Source of the DNA: Lota lota
Lineage: Eukaryota > Chordata > Actinopteri > Gadiformes > Lotidae
Assembly (NCBI GenBank): GCA_026745465.1
Contig: JACYXH010000446.1
Location: 1,591,466-1,655,465 of the forward strand
Direction of reading: 5' to 3'
Length of the DNA stretch: 64,000 nucleotides
Part shown: in pieces, positions 36,501 through 46,860 of the stretch
Position numbering within the stretch: position 1 is the first letter of the stretch
Layout of the letters: each line of letters opens with the position of its first letter
Position numbers and translations under genes: made by a program
The notes under the pieces: generated by a model
What the model was told of the DNA's origin: nothing
The model's database searches: none
The model's input: only the letters and a program-made list of their open reading frames with translations

Positions 36501-37653
36501 ACTGCAGGCTATACTGCCGTTCATTTAGCCTGCATGGTAATGTCACAGTGCCAATTGGTTTGATCATAGATCCGCCAAACGCTACGAGATTTATCTTTTT
36601 AATTGGCATGTGCAGTTCCTCAACGTGCCTGAAGAGTTTGTATGTGTGTAGGGACATAACGTTACATCTGGCCCCTGTGTCCACTTTCAGATTTAGTTGT
36701 TTGCCATTAACAGTCACAAAACAACGACCTGCCTTGCCAGTTTTCCTTTCATCATCATGCAAAGACAAGCCGTCAATGGTGACTGTGTCTTCACTGTCAC
36801 GGTCAGTGTCTGATTTGGCGTATAGCTGGTTTACCTGTCTGTTTGGTCTGCTGGACTTGGCGGACCTGCACTGGCCTTTGAAGTGGTTCTGCTTCCCGCA
36901 GTTGTGGCACTGCCGGCCAAAAGCTGGACACTGGTCACGCTTTGCTGGATGGGTCCCCCCACAATTCCGGCAGCTGGAGATTGATGGTGAATTTTCCTTC
37001 ATAGTGCGCTTAATTTTGCTGAAGACGTTATGTTTTATTTGTACAGCATCTACACTGGCGGTTGTCACCGTTTTTGGCGTGGAGAGGGTTTTGCTGTGTT
37101 TTTCTGTGAGTTTGCTGATTTGGCAAATGCGTACTGCTTTGGACAGCGTTAGGTCAGTCTCTTTTAGCAGTGTGCGTCTGACACTGTCGCTGCTTATTCC
37201 ACATACCAGTCTGTCTCTTATCAGTTCGTTTTCCAATGCACCGAAATTGCAGTTTTTGGCTTGATTTCTCAATGTACTCACATATGCCTCGATGGTTTCG
37301 CCAGGTTTCTGATGTCTGGTGTTGAAGTTGTGCCTCTCCATTATCACGTTTGTTTCAGGGTTGCATATTTCTTGAAACTTCCTTTTAAGACACTCGGGGT
37401 CCTCTCTGGATTCCGCTGGAGTGACGATGTTGTCATGTGCTCCTAGTACCGCGGGTGAATATGTGAATGACCGCTCCCTCTCTATAGCCTCTGGTCCTGC
37501 GAGGTTAAGGAGTATATAAGCTCTGGTTCGGGCAGGTTTATCGCTGTGTGCGGCGGCAATGAAGATATCGTATTCTCGTTCAAACTTGCGCCAATGCTCT
37601 GCCACATTCTCATCGAAAGTGAGAGGGTCCGGACGTCTGAATCCATCTGCCAT
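33574..37653 (-). pseudogene. Gypsy gag-pol polyprotein with two nonsense codons
   Basis: A single frame from ATG at 37653. Gag (DPLTFDENVAEHWRKFE, RHNFNTRHQKPGETIEAYV) is followed by two zinc knuckles (CRNCGGTHPAKRDQC, CHNCGKQNHFKGQC), protease (KVDTGARCNVM), RT (ICIDPRNLNKAL, MPFGISTASEVFQR, IIVDDIIIGG) and RNase H (TLTCDASQYGLGA, ETDHQPL). Integrase follows, with its zinc-binding part near 34700-34640, core residues in TDIFEW, CSDNGTQY and YPQSNGLSERA, and a C-terminal basic tail. In-frame TAG codons at about 35293-35295 and 34669-34671 are the only breaks; the reading frame is otherwise open for over 1,350 codons. Gag and pol are in one frame. It is inactive unless the stops are read through. 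Confidence 0.92.
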
Positions 37654-37759
37654 TTTGTGTCGTTGCTTACCGCGGTTGTGACTTTAAACGTTGGCGTAGA
37701 CTACTTTCTAGAGACGGAGTCGTCCGAGGAATGTCTCCAGAATCCCACTTCTGACACCA

Positions 37760-37956
37760 TGTAGTTTTGTCAATAATGTAACCGAGTGAAAGTTGAACTT
37801 CTTTTTATTAACATTCACAGCTTAACAGATATAGCGTCTACCTGCCTCGAGTTCCCGCCGTATAACTATATCCATTTCCGGGGGCCGTCTCCCGTGAGCC
37901 ACTCGTAGTACCGTAACACATTAGGGTCAAAACACTCAACTGTGCGAGTATCTACA
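37760..37956 (-). repeat. 5' LTR of the gypsy element
   Basis: 197 bases, same ends as 33151-33347. Adjacent internal sequence 37745-37759 on the minus strand is the primer binding site. Confidence 0.93.
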
Positions 37957-38420
37957 CTGTTTAAGAAATAACCAAAATTATATGTTATTAGACAACAAGT
38001 ATTTCAAACATGTGGAACCATGAGCTACAATTTTGTTCGGAATCCCCCCACCCCTCGTGTAAATCCATATGCGCTTGTTATTTCATTTTCTGTAACATGT
38101 ACGCATATATCCTGTATTTAATACATGAACATGTAATATGAACACAATATTCTGAACACTATTGGTGATACATTCTCATCTAGGTTTGTGTAAATGAACC
38201 TTTACATAGAACTAGTAATCTCGTAGCAACGTCAACTCTGCTTACATTGTATACATGTAGGCTACGAGAACTGGGGGGATAGGAGGATTCCCAACAAAAA
38301 CTGTAGCTCATGATTCCACGTTTGAAATACGTGTTGTGTTGTAAAATATATAATTGGTTACTGCTTAAACAGAATATAGCCTACCCCAATTCTATTCCCT
38401 CAAAACTCCAAATGAGCATG
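37957..38420. repeat. Inverted-repeat element, fold-back arms of about 100 bases
   Basis: The left arm begins CTGTTTAAGAAATAACC (37957) and the right arm ends GTTACTGCTTAAACAG (38372). Between them matching blocks such as ATTTCAAACATGTGGAA and its complement run for about 100 bases. The centre (38060-38270) is unrelated. A second copy in opposite orientation lies at 43787-44060, with its other part at 39170-39217. No protein is encoded. Confidence 0.75.
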
Positions 38421-38733
38421 AAAAACGCCACTAGCAGTTAGCGCCTGATCATTCCAGGTGGGACAAAAGCCGACAGATGATTTGAATTGTAATCAAGCCT
38501 GGGTGAGGCAAGGTATATATTCCCATAGGGAAGAGACAAAACAAACTGTTTGGGTGTGCTTCAATGTGTGGAAGGCCTCAGAATTGCGGTTGCAATTCGC
38601 AAGAAAGTTCTGCAGCGCCATCACCTAGTCCTCCTGAAACTTCACCGTCCCCCGCTGAAAGTTTAAATTGGCTTCTTCTGAACGCTGATTTACATAACGA
38701 GTGTGTAGCATGCGCGTAGTGTGCCTGTCACTA

Positions 38734-39016
38734 TATGGAAGGCCATCGTAACGAGTTTGTAGCATGTTCGTAGACGACCACGTCAGTAATTTATGTCGCG
38801 TCTGTAATTTATGCACAACATGCTAAACATTCTGCCTTGCGTTGTTCTTCGACATCATGATGCAGCCGTCCTCATTAATATGTATGACTGCCTTGATTCA
38901 AGGTCCCTCATTGGCCACAACCAACAACGCGTCATATTTTGTTACGTTAACGTGACCAAAATCGACGTGTTAAAACGATATTTTTGATTACTTTTTTGCG
39001 CTAATGGCCTTCCATA
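38734..39016. mobile_element. MITE with perfect terminal inverted repeats and TA duplication
   Basis: Ends TATGGAAGGCCAT and ATGGCCTTCCATA are perfect inverted repeats flanked by TA on both sides (38732-38733, 39017-39018). Length 283 bases. It contains ACGTTAACGT palindromes and the phrase 'cctcattggccacaacca'. A second, one-ended copy is at 52055-52340. Confidence 0.75.
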
Positions 39017-39019
39017 TAG

Positions 39020-39125
39020 AAATATCGTGTTAACACGTCGATTTTGGTCGCGTTAACGTTACCAGTGTTGACACGTTAACGTAACCAAAATTGACACGTT
39101 AACGTAACAAAAGATGACGCGTTGT
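39020..39125. repeat. ACGTTAACGT palindrome-rich stretch
   Basis: GTTAAC-centred palindromes recur five to six times in about 100 bases, separated by 'accaaaattgac'-like spacers. They resemble the interior of the adjacent MITE. Confidence 0.6.
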
Positions 39126-39217
39126 TGACGCCACAGCGTCCCGCTGCCATCACAGGAACCAAGAATCAATCATTTCGGGGGTTGTTAGGAATATTGTGTT
39201 CATATTACATGTTCATG

Positions 39218-39367
39218 TGTAACATCCTTAGAACTTCCGGTTGGAATGTTCTGTTGAACCGGATGTACATAAGAAGGTTGCATAATAAAGATGGCAGCAC
39301 CATATGACTAAATGGATAAGTAATCCAGTCGTATCTTTTATATACAAAGATAACACAAAACATTACA
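39218..39367 (+). repeat. 5' LTR of the second gypsy element
   Basis: 150 bases, contains AATAAA near 39284. Confidence 0.92.
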
Positions 39368-39413
39368 TGGTGTCAGAGTAGACCGGTGTTTTAAATCGAC
39401 CTGACGACGGAAG

Positions 39414-41851
39414 ATGGAACACACAGGTGTCCCCACGCCACGGATGGATTGGGATTCACCCAATCTGCCCGACGCATGGAAGAAGTTCCGCCAACATGTG
39501 GAGCTAATGTTCTCCGGACCGCTACATGGCAAACGGCAGGAAGAAATGTGCTGCTATCTACTTCTATGGATTGGCAAAAAAGGAAGGGATATATTCAGTA
39601 CATGGACACTCACAGAAGACGAAAGGAAAGCACTCAAGACGTACTACGACAGGTTTGAAGCCTATGTTAAACCCAGAGCAAAACCCATTTTCGCGAGGTA
39701 TAAATTCCACCAGAGGATACAAGGGGAGGGTGAAAGTTGGACCTGTTTATAACCGAGCTAAGACTGCATGTGAACGATTGTGATTTTCCTAACAGTGACG
39801 AAATGATTAGAGACAGAATCGTCTTTGGCACAAACTCTCCTAAAGTGCGTGAGAAACTGTTATGCCACACAGACTTAACGTTGGAAAAGGCTATCGATAT
39901 TGCATGGACACATGAGCTGTCGCAGCAGCAGCTAAAAGCTATGCATAGTCCCACTGCTAGCACAGCTAAACAGTCAGCTCACGCAGTTAGCAGAACATCG
40001 TTCAAATCGGAGCATACACGTTATGGACGCACAACAAACCGGACTGACTCCAAAAATACAGTAGGGAACAAGGAATGTGGAGCATGTGGGGGAGAGCACG
40101 GACGCACAGAGGAATGCCCAGCCAAAGGACGCCAATGCAACAAATGTAAGAAGCCCAACCATTTTGCTAAAATGTGCAGAACACAAACACAGCAACCAAA
40201 GATAAAGTACAAGCCCAAGAGAGTGCATGTTATCGCCAACGGAGCGGAACAGCCACCAGATGAACTGTATATTGACACTATCATAAAGCTACATGCTAAC
40301 ACTGCCAAAGAACAGGCATATGCAAAGGTGCAAATAGGGGAAATGAGGCACAAATTGAAATTTAAAATAGACACGGGTGCACAGACCAACATAATACCAG
40401 CCCACACATTCCACAAAATGTTTGGCAATAAAGTGCTTAACCCACCAGACAGTACTATCTCAGGATATGGTGGACAGAGACTCGTAGTGGAAGGGTCATG
40501 CAAGCTCACATGCAGATACAAAGAAAAAAGAGTCGTGCTAGACTTTGACATAGTCTGCGCAAGAAATGCACCTCCTGTCTTGGGAATGCGAGCATGCTTA
40601 GATCTGAACATGGTCAAGCTAGTGAACATGGTAAACGCACTGCCACACACTAGCATCACAGATGAGTTTGCCGACGTATTCGAAGGCATTGGACTGTTTC
40701 CTGGGGAGTGCACCCTCCGCCTTCAACCTGCCGTAACACCAGTGGTGTGTCCGCCTCGCCGTATCCCATATGCCCTGCGGAGCGGACTCAAAGACGAACT
40801 AGAAGAGATGGAAGCAATGGACATTATACAGAAAGTCACAGAGCCGACTGAGTGGGTAAATGCCTTGGTAGTGGTAGAAAAACCCAAAACAGGGAAACTT
40901 ACAATATGTCTAGACCCCCGCTCTCTAAACAAATCCATTCAATGACCCCACTATCCACTTCCCACTCTGGATGACGTCACACCCAGACTAGCTGGTGCAC
41001 AATACTTCAGCGTACTAGACGCCAGGTCTGGGTACTGGGCGATAAAACTCAGCCACAAGTCATCCATGCTAACTACATTCAATACCATCTATGGCAGGTA
41101 TCGGTTCAAGAGGCTCCCCTTCGGGATCATCTCTGCACAGGACGAGTTTCAGAGGAGAGTCGATGAGGCTTACGAGGGGCTTCCGGGCGTCGCCACTATT
41201 GTGGATGACATTTTGGTGTATGGCCGCACCAAAGACGAGCACGATGCCAACCTGCGTGGTATGCTGGAGAGAACAAGAGAGAAAGGCATCAAGCTGAACA
41301 AGGATAAAAGTGTCATCTGCGTGACAGAGGTGAGCTACTTTGGGCACAGGCTGACACGAGACGGTATCCGGCCCGACCCCAACAAGATAAAGGCCATAAA
41401 AGACATGGCTCCCCCACGCAACAGAGCAGAGCTGGAGACCATATTGGGCATGATCACTTACCTTTCCAAGTTTGCCCCAAAACTCTCAGAGGCCACAGAT
41501 CCATTACGGCAGCTGCTGAAGGAGGGCAACGAGTTTGTATGGGACTCGAACCTTAACGCTGCATTCACACAGGTAAAAGACCTCCTAACACAGGAGCCTG
41601 GCCCCGTCCTCACATACTTTGACCACACCAAAGATGTGAAACTGCAAGTTGATGCATCCAAATGCGGTTTAGGGGCAGTCCTGCTCCAGGGAGAGAAACC
41701 AGTTGCATATGCATCCAAGGCACTAAATGAGACTGAACAGAACTACGCACAAATCGAAAAGGAACTCTATGCAGTGCTCTTTGGATGCAAGAGGTTCCAC
41801 CAGTACCTGTCAGGCCGCATAGTACGGCCAAGAGAAGTTTTGGACTTGTGA
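39414..41851 (+). pseudogene. Gypsy gag-pro-RT, broken; integrase missing
   Basis: Gag starts at the ATG at 39414 (WDSPNLPDAWKKFRQHVEL). A frame change near 39740 leads to 39737-40945 with capsid (CDFPNSDEMIRDRIVFG), knuckles CGACGGEHGRTEECP and CNKCKKPNHFAKMC, protease (FKIDTGAQTNIIP) and the RT start (ICLDPRSLNKSI). An in-frame TGA at 40943-40945 is followed by the rest of RT (RLPFGIISAQDEFQRR, TIVDDILVYG) and RNase H (LQVDASKCGLGAVL) to 41851. The sequence then jumps to the 3' LTR region, so the RNase H end and all of integrase are gone. It is a truncated, non-autonomous copy. Confidence 0.9.
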
Positions 41852-42179
41852 ATGTATATCAAAAACAAAAACAAAAAAGATGTTTTGTGAAAAATTCTGT
41901 TTGCTTCTTGTATACATACCTTGTTTTGTTTACATGATACAGCTAAAGTTCTATCAGAGGAAATAACTGATAAGGTTACACTTCAGTTATGGTGTCACAA
42001 TGGTTCAAATGTGTATGTTCATTACCATGTGTTGTTTTCTAAAGAAGGGGGATGTAACATCCTTAGAACTTCCGGTTGGAATGTTCTCTTGAACCGGATG
42101 TACATATGAAGGTTGCAGAATAAAGATGGCAGCGCCATATGACTAAATGGATAAGTAATCCAGTCGTATCTTTTATATA

Positions 42180-43761
42180 AACTGCTCAAAAAAATAAAGG
42201 GAACACTTAAACAACACAATGTAACTCCAAGTCAATCACACTTCTGTGAAATCAAACTGTCCACTTAGGAAGCAACACTGATTGACAATAAATTTCACAT
42301 GCTGTTGTGCAAATGGAATAGACAACAGGTGGAAATTATAGGCAATTAGCAAGACACCCCCAATAAAGGAGTGGTTCTGCAGGTGGTGACCACAGACCAC
42401 TTCTCAGTTCCTATGCTTCCTGGCTGATGTTTTGGTCACTTTTAAATGCTGGCGGTGCTTTCAATCTAGTGGTAGCATGAGACGGAGTCTACAACCCACA
42501 CAAGTGGCTCAGGTAGTGCAGCTCATCCAGGATGGCACATCAATGCGAGCTGTGGCAAGAAGGTTTGCTGTGTCTGTCAGCGTAGTGTCCAGAGCATGGA
42601 GGCGCTACTAGGAGACAGGCCAGTACATCAGGAGACGTGGAGGAGGCCATAGGAGGGCAACAACCCAGCAGCAGGACCTCTACCTCCGCCTTTGTGCAAG
42701 GAGGAGCAGGAGGAGCACTGCCAGAGCCCTGCAAAATGACCTCCAGCAGGCCACAAATGTGCATGTGTCTGCTCAAACGGTCAGAAACAGACTCCATGAG
42801 GGTAGTATGAGGGCCCGACGTCCACAGGTGGGGGTTGTGCTTACAGCCCAACACCGTGCAGGATGTTTGGCATTTGCCAGAGAACACCAAGATTGGCAAA
42901 TTCGCCACTGGCGCCCTGTGCTCTTCACAGATGAAAGCAGGTTCACACTGAGCACATGTGACAGACGTGACAGAGTCTAGAGACGCCGTGGAGAACGTTC
43001 TGCTGCCTGCAACATCCTCCAGCATGACCGGTTTGGCGGTGGGTCAGTCATGGTGTGGGGTGGCATTTCTTTGGGGGGCCGCACAGCCCTCCATGTGCTC
43101 GCCAGAGGTAGCCTGACTGCCATTAGGTACCGAGATGAGATCCTCAGACCCCTTGTGAGACCATATGCTGGTGCGGTTGGCCCTGGGTTCCTCCTAATGC
43201 AAGACAATGCTAGACCTCATGTGGCTGGAGTGTGTCAGCAGTTCCTGCAAGAGGAAGGCATTGATGCTATGGACTGGCCCGCCCGTTCCCCAGACCTGAA
43301 TCCAATTGAGCACATCTGGGACATCATGTCTCGCTCCATCCACCAACGCCACGTTGCACCACAGACTGTCCAGGAGTTGGCAGATGCTTTTAGTCCAGGT
43401 CTGGGAGGAGATCCCTCAGGAGACCATCCGCCACCTCATCAGGAGCATGCCCAGGCGTTGTAGGGAGGTCATACAGGCACGTGGAGGCCACACAAACTAC
43501 TGAGCCTCATTTTGACTTGTTTTAAGGACATTACATCAAAGTTGGATCAGCCTGTAGTGTGGTTTTCCACTTTAATTTTGAGTGTGACTACAAATCCAGA
43601 CCTCCATGGGTTGATAAATTTGATTTCCATTGATAATTTTTGTGTGATTTTGTTGTCAGCACATTCAACTATGTAAAGAAAAAAGTTTTTAATAAGATTA
43701 TTTCATTCATTCAGATCTAGGATGTGTTATTTTAGTGTTCCCTTTATTTTTTTGAGCAGTT
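42180..43761 (+). mobile_element. Tc1-like transposon, full length, inactivated
   Basis: 1,582 bases with inverted ends AACTGCTCAAAAAAATAAAG and its complement, flanked by the TA duplication (42178-42179, 43762-43763). It is inserted in the gypsy 3' LTR, so it is younger than that element. It holds one transposase frame. Confidence 0.95.
42477..43503 (+). pseudogene. Tc1 transposase with two stops and a frameshift
   Basis: From the ATG at 42477: paired-type helix-turn-helix ([19 protein letters not shown]), a second HTH ([17 protein letters not shown]) and the catalytic domain with D in LFTDESRF, D in MQDNARPH and E in PDLNPIEHIWD. In-frame TAG codons stand at 42609-42611 and 42978-42980. 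An extra T near 43388-43391 shifts the C-terminus to another frame, which ends with IQARGGHTNY at 43503. All catalytic acidic residues are kept, but the gene is dead. Confidence 0.93.
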
Positions 43762-43786
43762 TACAAAGATAACACAAAACAGTACA

Positions 43787-44060
43787 CATGTATTAAATAC
43801 AGGATATATGCGTGCATGTTACAGAAAAAGAAATAGTGCCCATAAGTCGTAAACAAGCGCATATGGATAGATATGACAACTGGGGGTCAGGGGGATTCCG
43901 AAAAAAACTGTGGCTCATTGTTCCACATTGAAATACGTGTTGTCTAATAAAATATATAATTCTGGTTATTTGTTAAACAGCATATAGCCTACCCCGATTC
44001 AATTCCCTCAAAACCCCAAATGAGTATGAAAAACACCACGAGCAGTTTAACTAACAAACT
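43787..44060. repeat. Inverted copy of the 37957-38420 repeat family
   Basis: It matches the complement of 38125 down to 37957 (ending 'ttaaacag' at about 43980) and continues with 'catatagcctaccccgatt', the same downstream sequence that follows 38372. The part to its left, 39170-39217, was separated by the gypsy insertion at CATG. Confidence 0.75.
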
Positions 44061-44126
44061 AAACATCATATACAATCACCAAACCCAGATATAGTGTGTA
44101 CATCGAATCATACTTCGAGCTGTTAC

Positions 44127-44611
44127 TGTTATAGGGAACAGAGCGAGGGGACCCAAACGCACGACACAGAGAGGCGGCGACGGCGGAGAGGTTCAAGGGA
44201 GTTTATTGGGGGAGAGTATAGACAAGCCGGGGGTTAGGCAAACCGTGGTCAGACAGGCAAGGGTTCGGTAACAGGCAGGTGGTCAGGCAGGCAAGGGCTC
44301 GGCAATGGGCAGGCAGTCAGGCAGGCAGGGGTTCAGCAACAGGCAGGAAATCCGGCGGACAGCTGAGCACGGAGAGAACAGGTTACGGGCAGGTACTGAG
44401 AAAGGGGCAAGCATACAAAAGCTGGGAACGCGGATACTAACGGGTTGAGTAAACAACGAACTAGCGCCGGCTGCTAGGAATCCACGGGAGAAATAGGGTG
44501 CGTTAAATGGAGATTGCAGGCAGGTGTGTAAACAGAGGAGCACGTGGAAAAGTGGCAGCCCACGCCCGCTAAGTGGCGGAAGTGGACGGCGTGACAATAG
44601 ACAGCATGACA
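44127..44611 (-). repeat. 3' LTR of the chromodomain gypsy element
   Basis: About 485 bases; ends TGTTA and TGACA on the plus strand. It is preceded (on the minus strand) by a G-rich polypurine tract at 44612-44627. It contains internal CAGGCAGG-type direct repeats at about 44240-44350. Confidence 0.75.
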
Positions 44612-44757
44612 GTACCCCCCCCCCTCTACGGACGCCTCCAGGCGGATGCCCAGCGCCGGACGGGTGTTGTCAGTGGAAGTCACAGATAAGCGTAGCATCC
44701 AAGATGCGACTCCGAAGAACCCAGGAACGTTCCTCCGGACCGTAGGTCTCCCAGTAC
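44612..44757 (-). pseudogene. Gypsy chromodomain, C-terminal part
   Basis: Minus strand reads [16 protein letters not shown] and then LICDFH, the usual end of the chromodomain in teleost gypsy integrases. The N-terminal part lies across the retrovirus at 50901-50960 ([10 protein letters not shown]). Confidence 0.85.
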
Positions 44758-45222
44758 TGTTGTTAAATTAAAAGGCAAGACGATGTTAAACTTGTAAACC
44801 CGGTAAAAAGAAGCAAAGATGCGAGTCGAATTAATAATGCGGTATGGAGTTTTATTCCAATACTAATATAGAACACAAAAATGTCGAATCCCGATACATG
44901 CTACAATCTCTACAGCGCGCTGTATTCTTGTCGATCGGCCCACGCCTTAAAGGTGTGGACCCGCGAGAGAACCCCGGAGAAAGAGAACGTGATCTCTGCG
45001 ACAATGGGTTATATGTTCCCCTCTCCTAAGCTGGGGGTCTTAGTAGAGGGGGGGTGTTAGTGTTCCATGGACACTACTCCGTTGGGGGAATGCAACAGTA
45101 TCTTGGCCGCATACTGTAGAAGATTTACATAAGGCCGCACTTCACAAGGTGTCGTTCGCCTCGGTAGAAGTGTCAGGTTACATCTCGGCAGACATATCAA
45201 GTTGCGCGTTTTTTCTACAACA
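44758..45222 (-). repeat. 3' LTR of the endogenous retrovirus
   Basis: 465 bases. A short purine tract (AGAGGGAT) abuts it on the internal side at about 45223-45230 on the minus strand. Confidence 0.92.
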
Positions 45223-45766
45223 ATCCCTCTCAAGTGATCAAAAGATCACTTCAACAATAGTGGAAAAAACCCTCATACCGTTTATACAAAAACGGGGTAA
45301 TAACAATTAACAACTCATACAGGTGGTATGAAATACTGTCCAGAAGCAAGCAAGGGGAACGGGGACGCCACCCAGAGGAACTCAGGAGCCACCTGCGCCA
45401 TGGGCAGGCCATCACGCTCATTGATTCAACGTCCTCTCTGGGGGCGGGGATCAGCGAAGCACTCATGTCAGCGGTTTTCCTGCAGCAAGAGCCTTATTGG
45501 AGTTCTAACTCCTCCGGCCCTTCGCCTTCTTCCGGGAGGGGCAAGGGCAGGGTCGCCGTCTCTGGCGAATGCCGTGGTAATCAGACGGGTGATGAGGACC
45601 CGCAGACAGGGAATGCAGCAGCAGCCACAACAGGTTACTATGCCTCGCCCCAGGTGATGCACCATGCCTGTCCTCTGCACGGAGCGCCTCCAACCACAGG
45701 GAACCGTGGTCCCGCGCCCGTGTGCGTCCGGGGTTGGTCGGGGCGGGTCGGCTCTGCGGACTCGTG

Positions 45767-46174
45767 TCAGATGTTGCCACCGACTTCCGTGGTTCCCCCT
45801 TGGACCCGGTGATCCCTCCCCATGTCGGTGTAATTGATGCAAAGTTCTTGAAAGGGTAGGTGGGGAACGGGGAAGAAGCCAGGAGGGGGTTTACATCCTC
45901 GTCGGGGATCGTGTTGTTGACATGTCACACAGCTGGCCAACTGGAGCCGGGCGTGGGCCAGGGTCTGGGGGTGCCCCCAGTGGCTGTCAATCGGGTCAAT
46001 GGTCAGGCGAAGCCCGAGGTGGTGCTTGGAGTGTTCTTTGTGGACCATCAGGGTCAGCGCCTTGGTCGTCAGGGCCGGCCGCCCATCCAGAGCCCGATTA
46101 ACTCCGGTGTCGTCTCTCCGGCATCCTTGGTGGAGCCAGTAGTTTTCTTCTTCGGCGCTGGCGTGTGCTTGCAT
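45767..46174 (-). pseudogene. Retroviral integrase fragment
   Basis: One frame contains a His/Cys zinc-binding-like part (SCVTCQQHDPRRG) followed by PPPGFFP, FQELCINYTDMG, the usual start of the integrase core in fish endogenous retroviruses. The core with its acidic residues is not continued. Downstream frames to 45468 are arginine- and proline-rich and not recognised. Confidence 0.6.
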
Positions 46175-46429
46175 CTCCTTGATGTCCCGTTCGTCGCCCC
46201 TGACCGCCGGACTTGGTTCTCTGAAGCGTGCTCCATCGAGAGGGAGGTTGCGATGAAAGAAGAAGCCCCGATCTCCGTGGATTGGTGCCTATGGGACTCG
46301 CGCTCTCGGGTCCTCCAGACATGAGACACGTTATAGCAAAGTAGATAACTCGTGGCTGGCTCGATAAAAGGCTAAGACTAATGGATATCAATGGATGGAT
46401 TATTTCATATGCTGAGGGGAGTGGGGTCG

Positions 46430-46860
46430 TCAGGTGTTTGATACTCATCCTTCCCGATATGGGTCGGGTTGCCTGATTTCGGAGTCAGGCCCATTGAGCT
46501 GGTCCGGTGAGCAGCCTGGGGGTGGGCCGTGTCCTCCTCAGGACCGCGGAAGCACGGGTTGGTTCCCAGTTGGTTCCCATTGTCTGGTTCGAGGGGAGCT
46601 GTCGTCTTTGCCGAACCCTGGGCTCTGTATTGGTAGGATGGGGCGTGGCTCGTCCATCCCCCTGATGGTCTGGAGCCTTGGGGAGCTGGAAGTCAGAGTC
46701 TGTAGGGGAACACAGGGGCTGTGGCTCTCCCAGCGTGGGAGAGGTGGTGTCACTTGGCTCCGGTATCCTTGCTGATGTGTTCCAAGGATGAGCTGGGTAG
46801 GACACCAGGGCCGGTTGTTGTGGGGTGGCATGTTGTATCACCACCACCGGGGCCATCATC
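46430..46860 (-). other. Proline-rich open frame in the retrovirus, unassigned
   Basis: Two overlapping minus-strand frames (46485-46859, 46538-46831) are rich in proline, threonine and serine. They could be a surface-protein or gag fragment, but nothing specific is recognised. Confidence 0.3.

Larger units (their letters stand above)
33151..37956 (-). mobile_element. Ty3/gypsy LTR retrotransposon, nearly complete
   Basis: 4.8 kb, minus strand. Two 197-base LTRs (37760-37956 as 5', 33151-33347 as 3') begin TGTAG and end CTACA and differ at only about six positions, so the insertion is fairly young. A primer site TGGTGTCAGAAGTGG abuts the 5' LTR and a purine tract AAAGAAGGGGGA abuts the 3' LTR. 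One long gag-pro-pol frame lies between. No target-site duplication is present: the left flank ends CTAGT and the right flank begins CTGTT. Confidence 0.93.
39218..43786 (+). mobile_element. Second Ty3/gypsy retrotransposon, internally deleted, with Tc1 inserted in its 3' LTR
   Basis: Plus strand. 5' LTR 39218-39367 (150 bases, TGTAAC to ATTACA). 3' LTR starts at 42053 and is split by a Tc1 element at 42179, resuming at 43762 and ending at 43786. With the TA duplication removed it is again exactly 150 bases. The flanking target duplication is CATG (39214-39217, 43787-43790). A primer site TGGTGTCAGAG follows the 5' LTR and a purine tract AAAGAAGGGGGA precedes the 3' LTR. The integrase region is deleted. 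Confidence 0.92.

Noticed and set aside
36548..37264. 238-codon plus-strand frame
   Set aside because: It lies antisense to the gypsy gag-protease frame and is a shadow of it.
40021..40713. 230-codon minus-strand frame
   Set aside because: Antisense shadow of the gypsy gag-protease coding region.
42540..43025. 161-codon minus-strand frame
   Set aside because: Antisense shadow of the Tc1 transposase.
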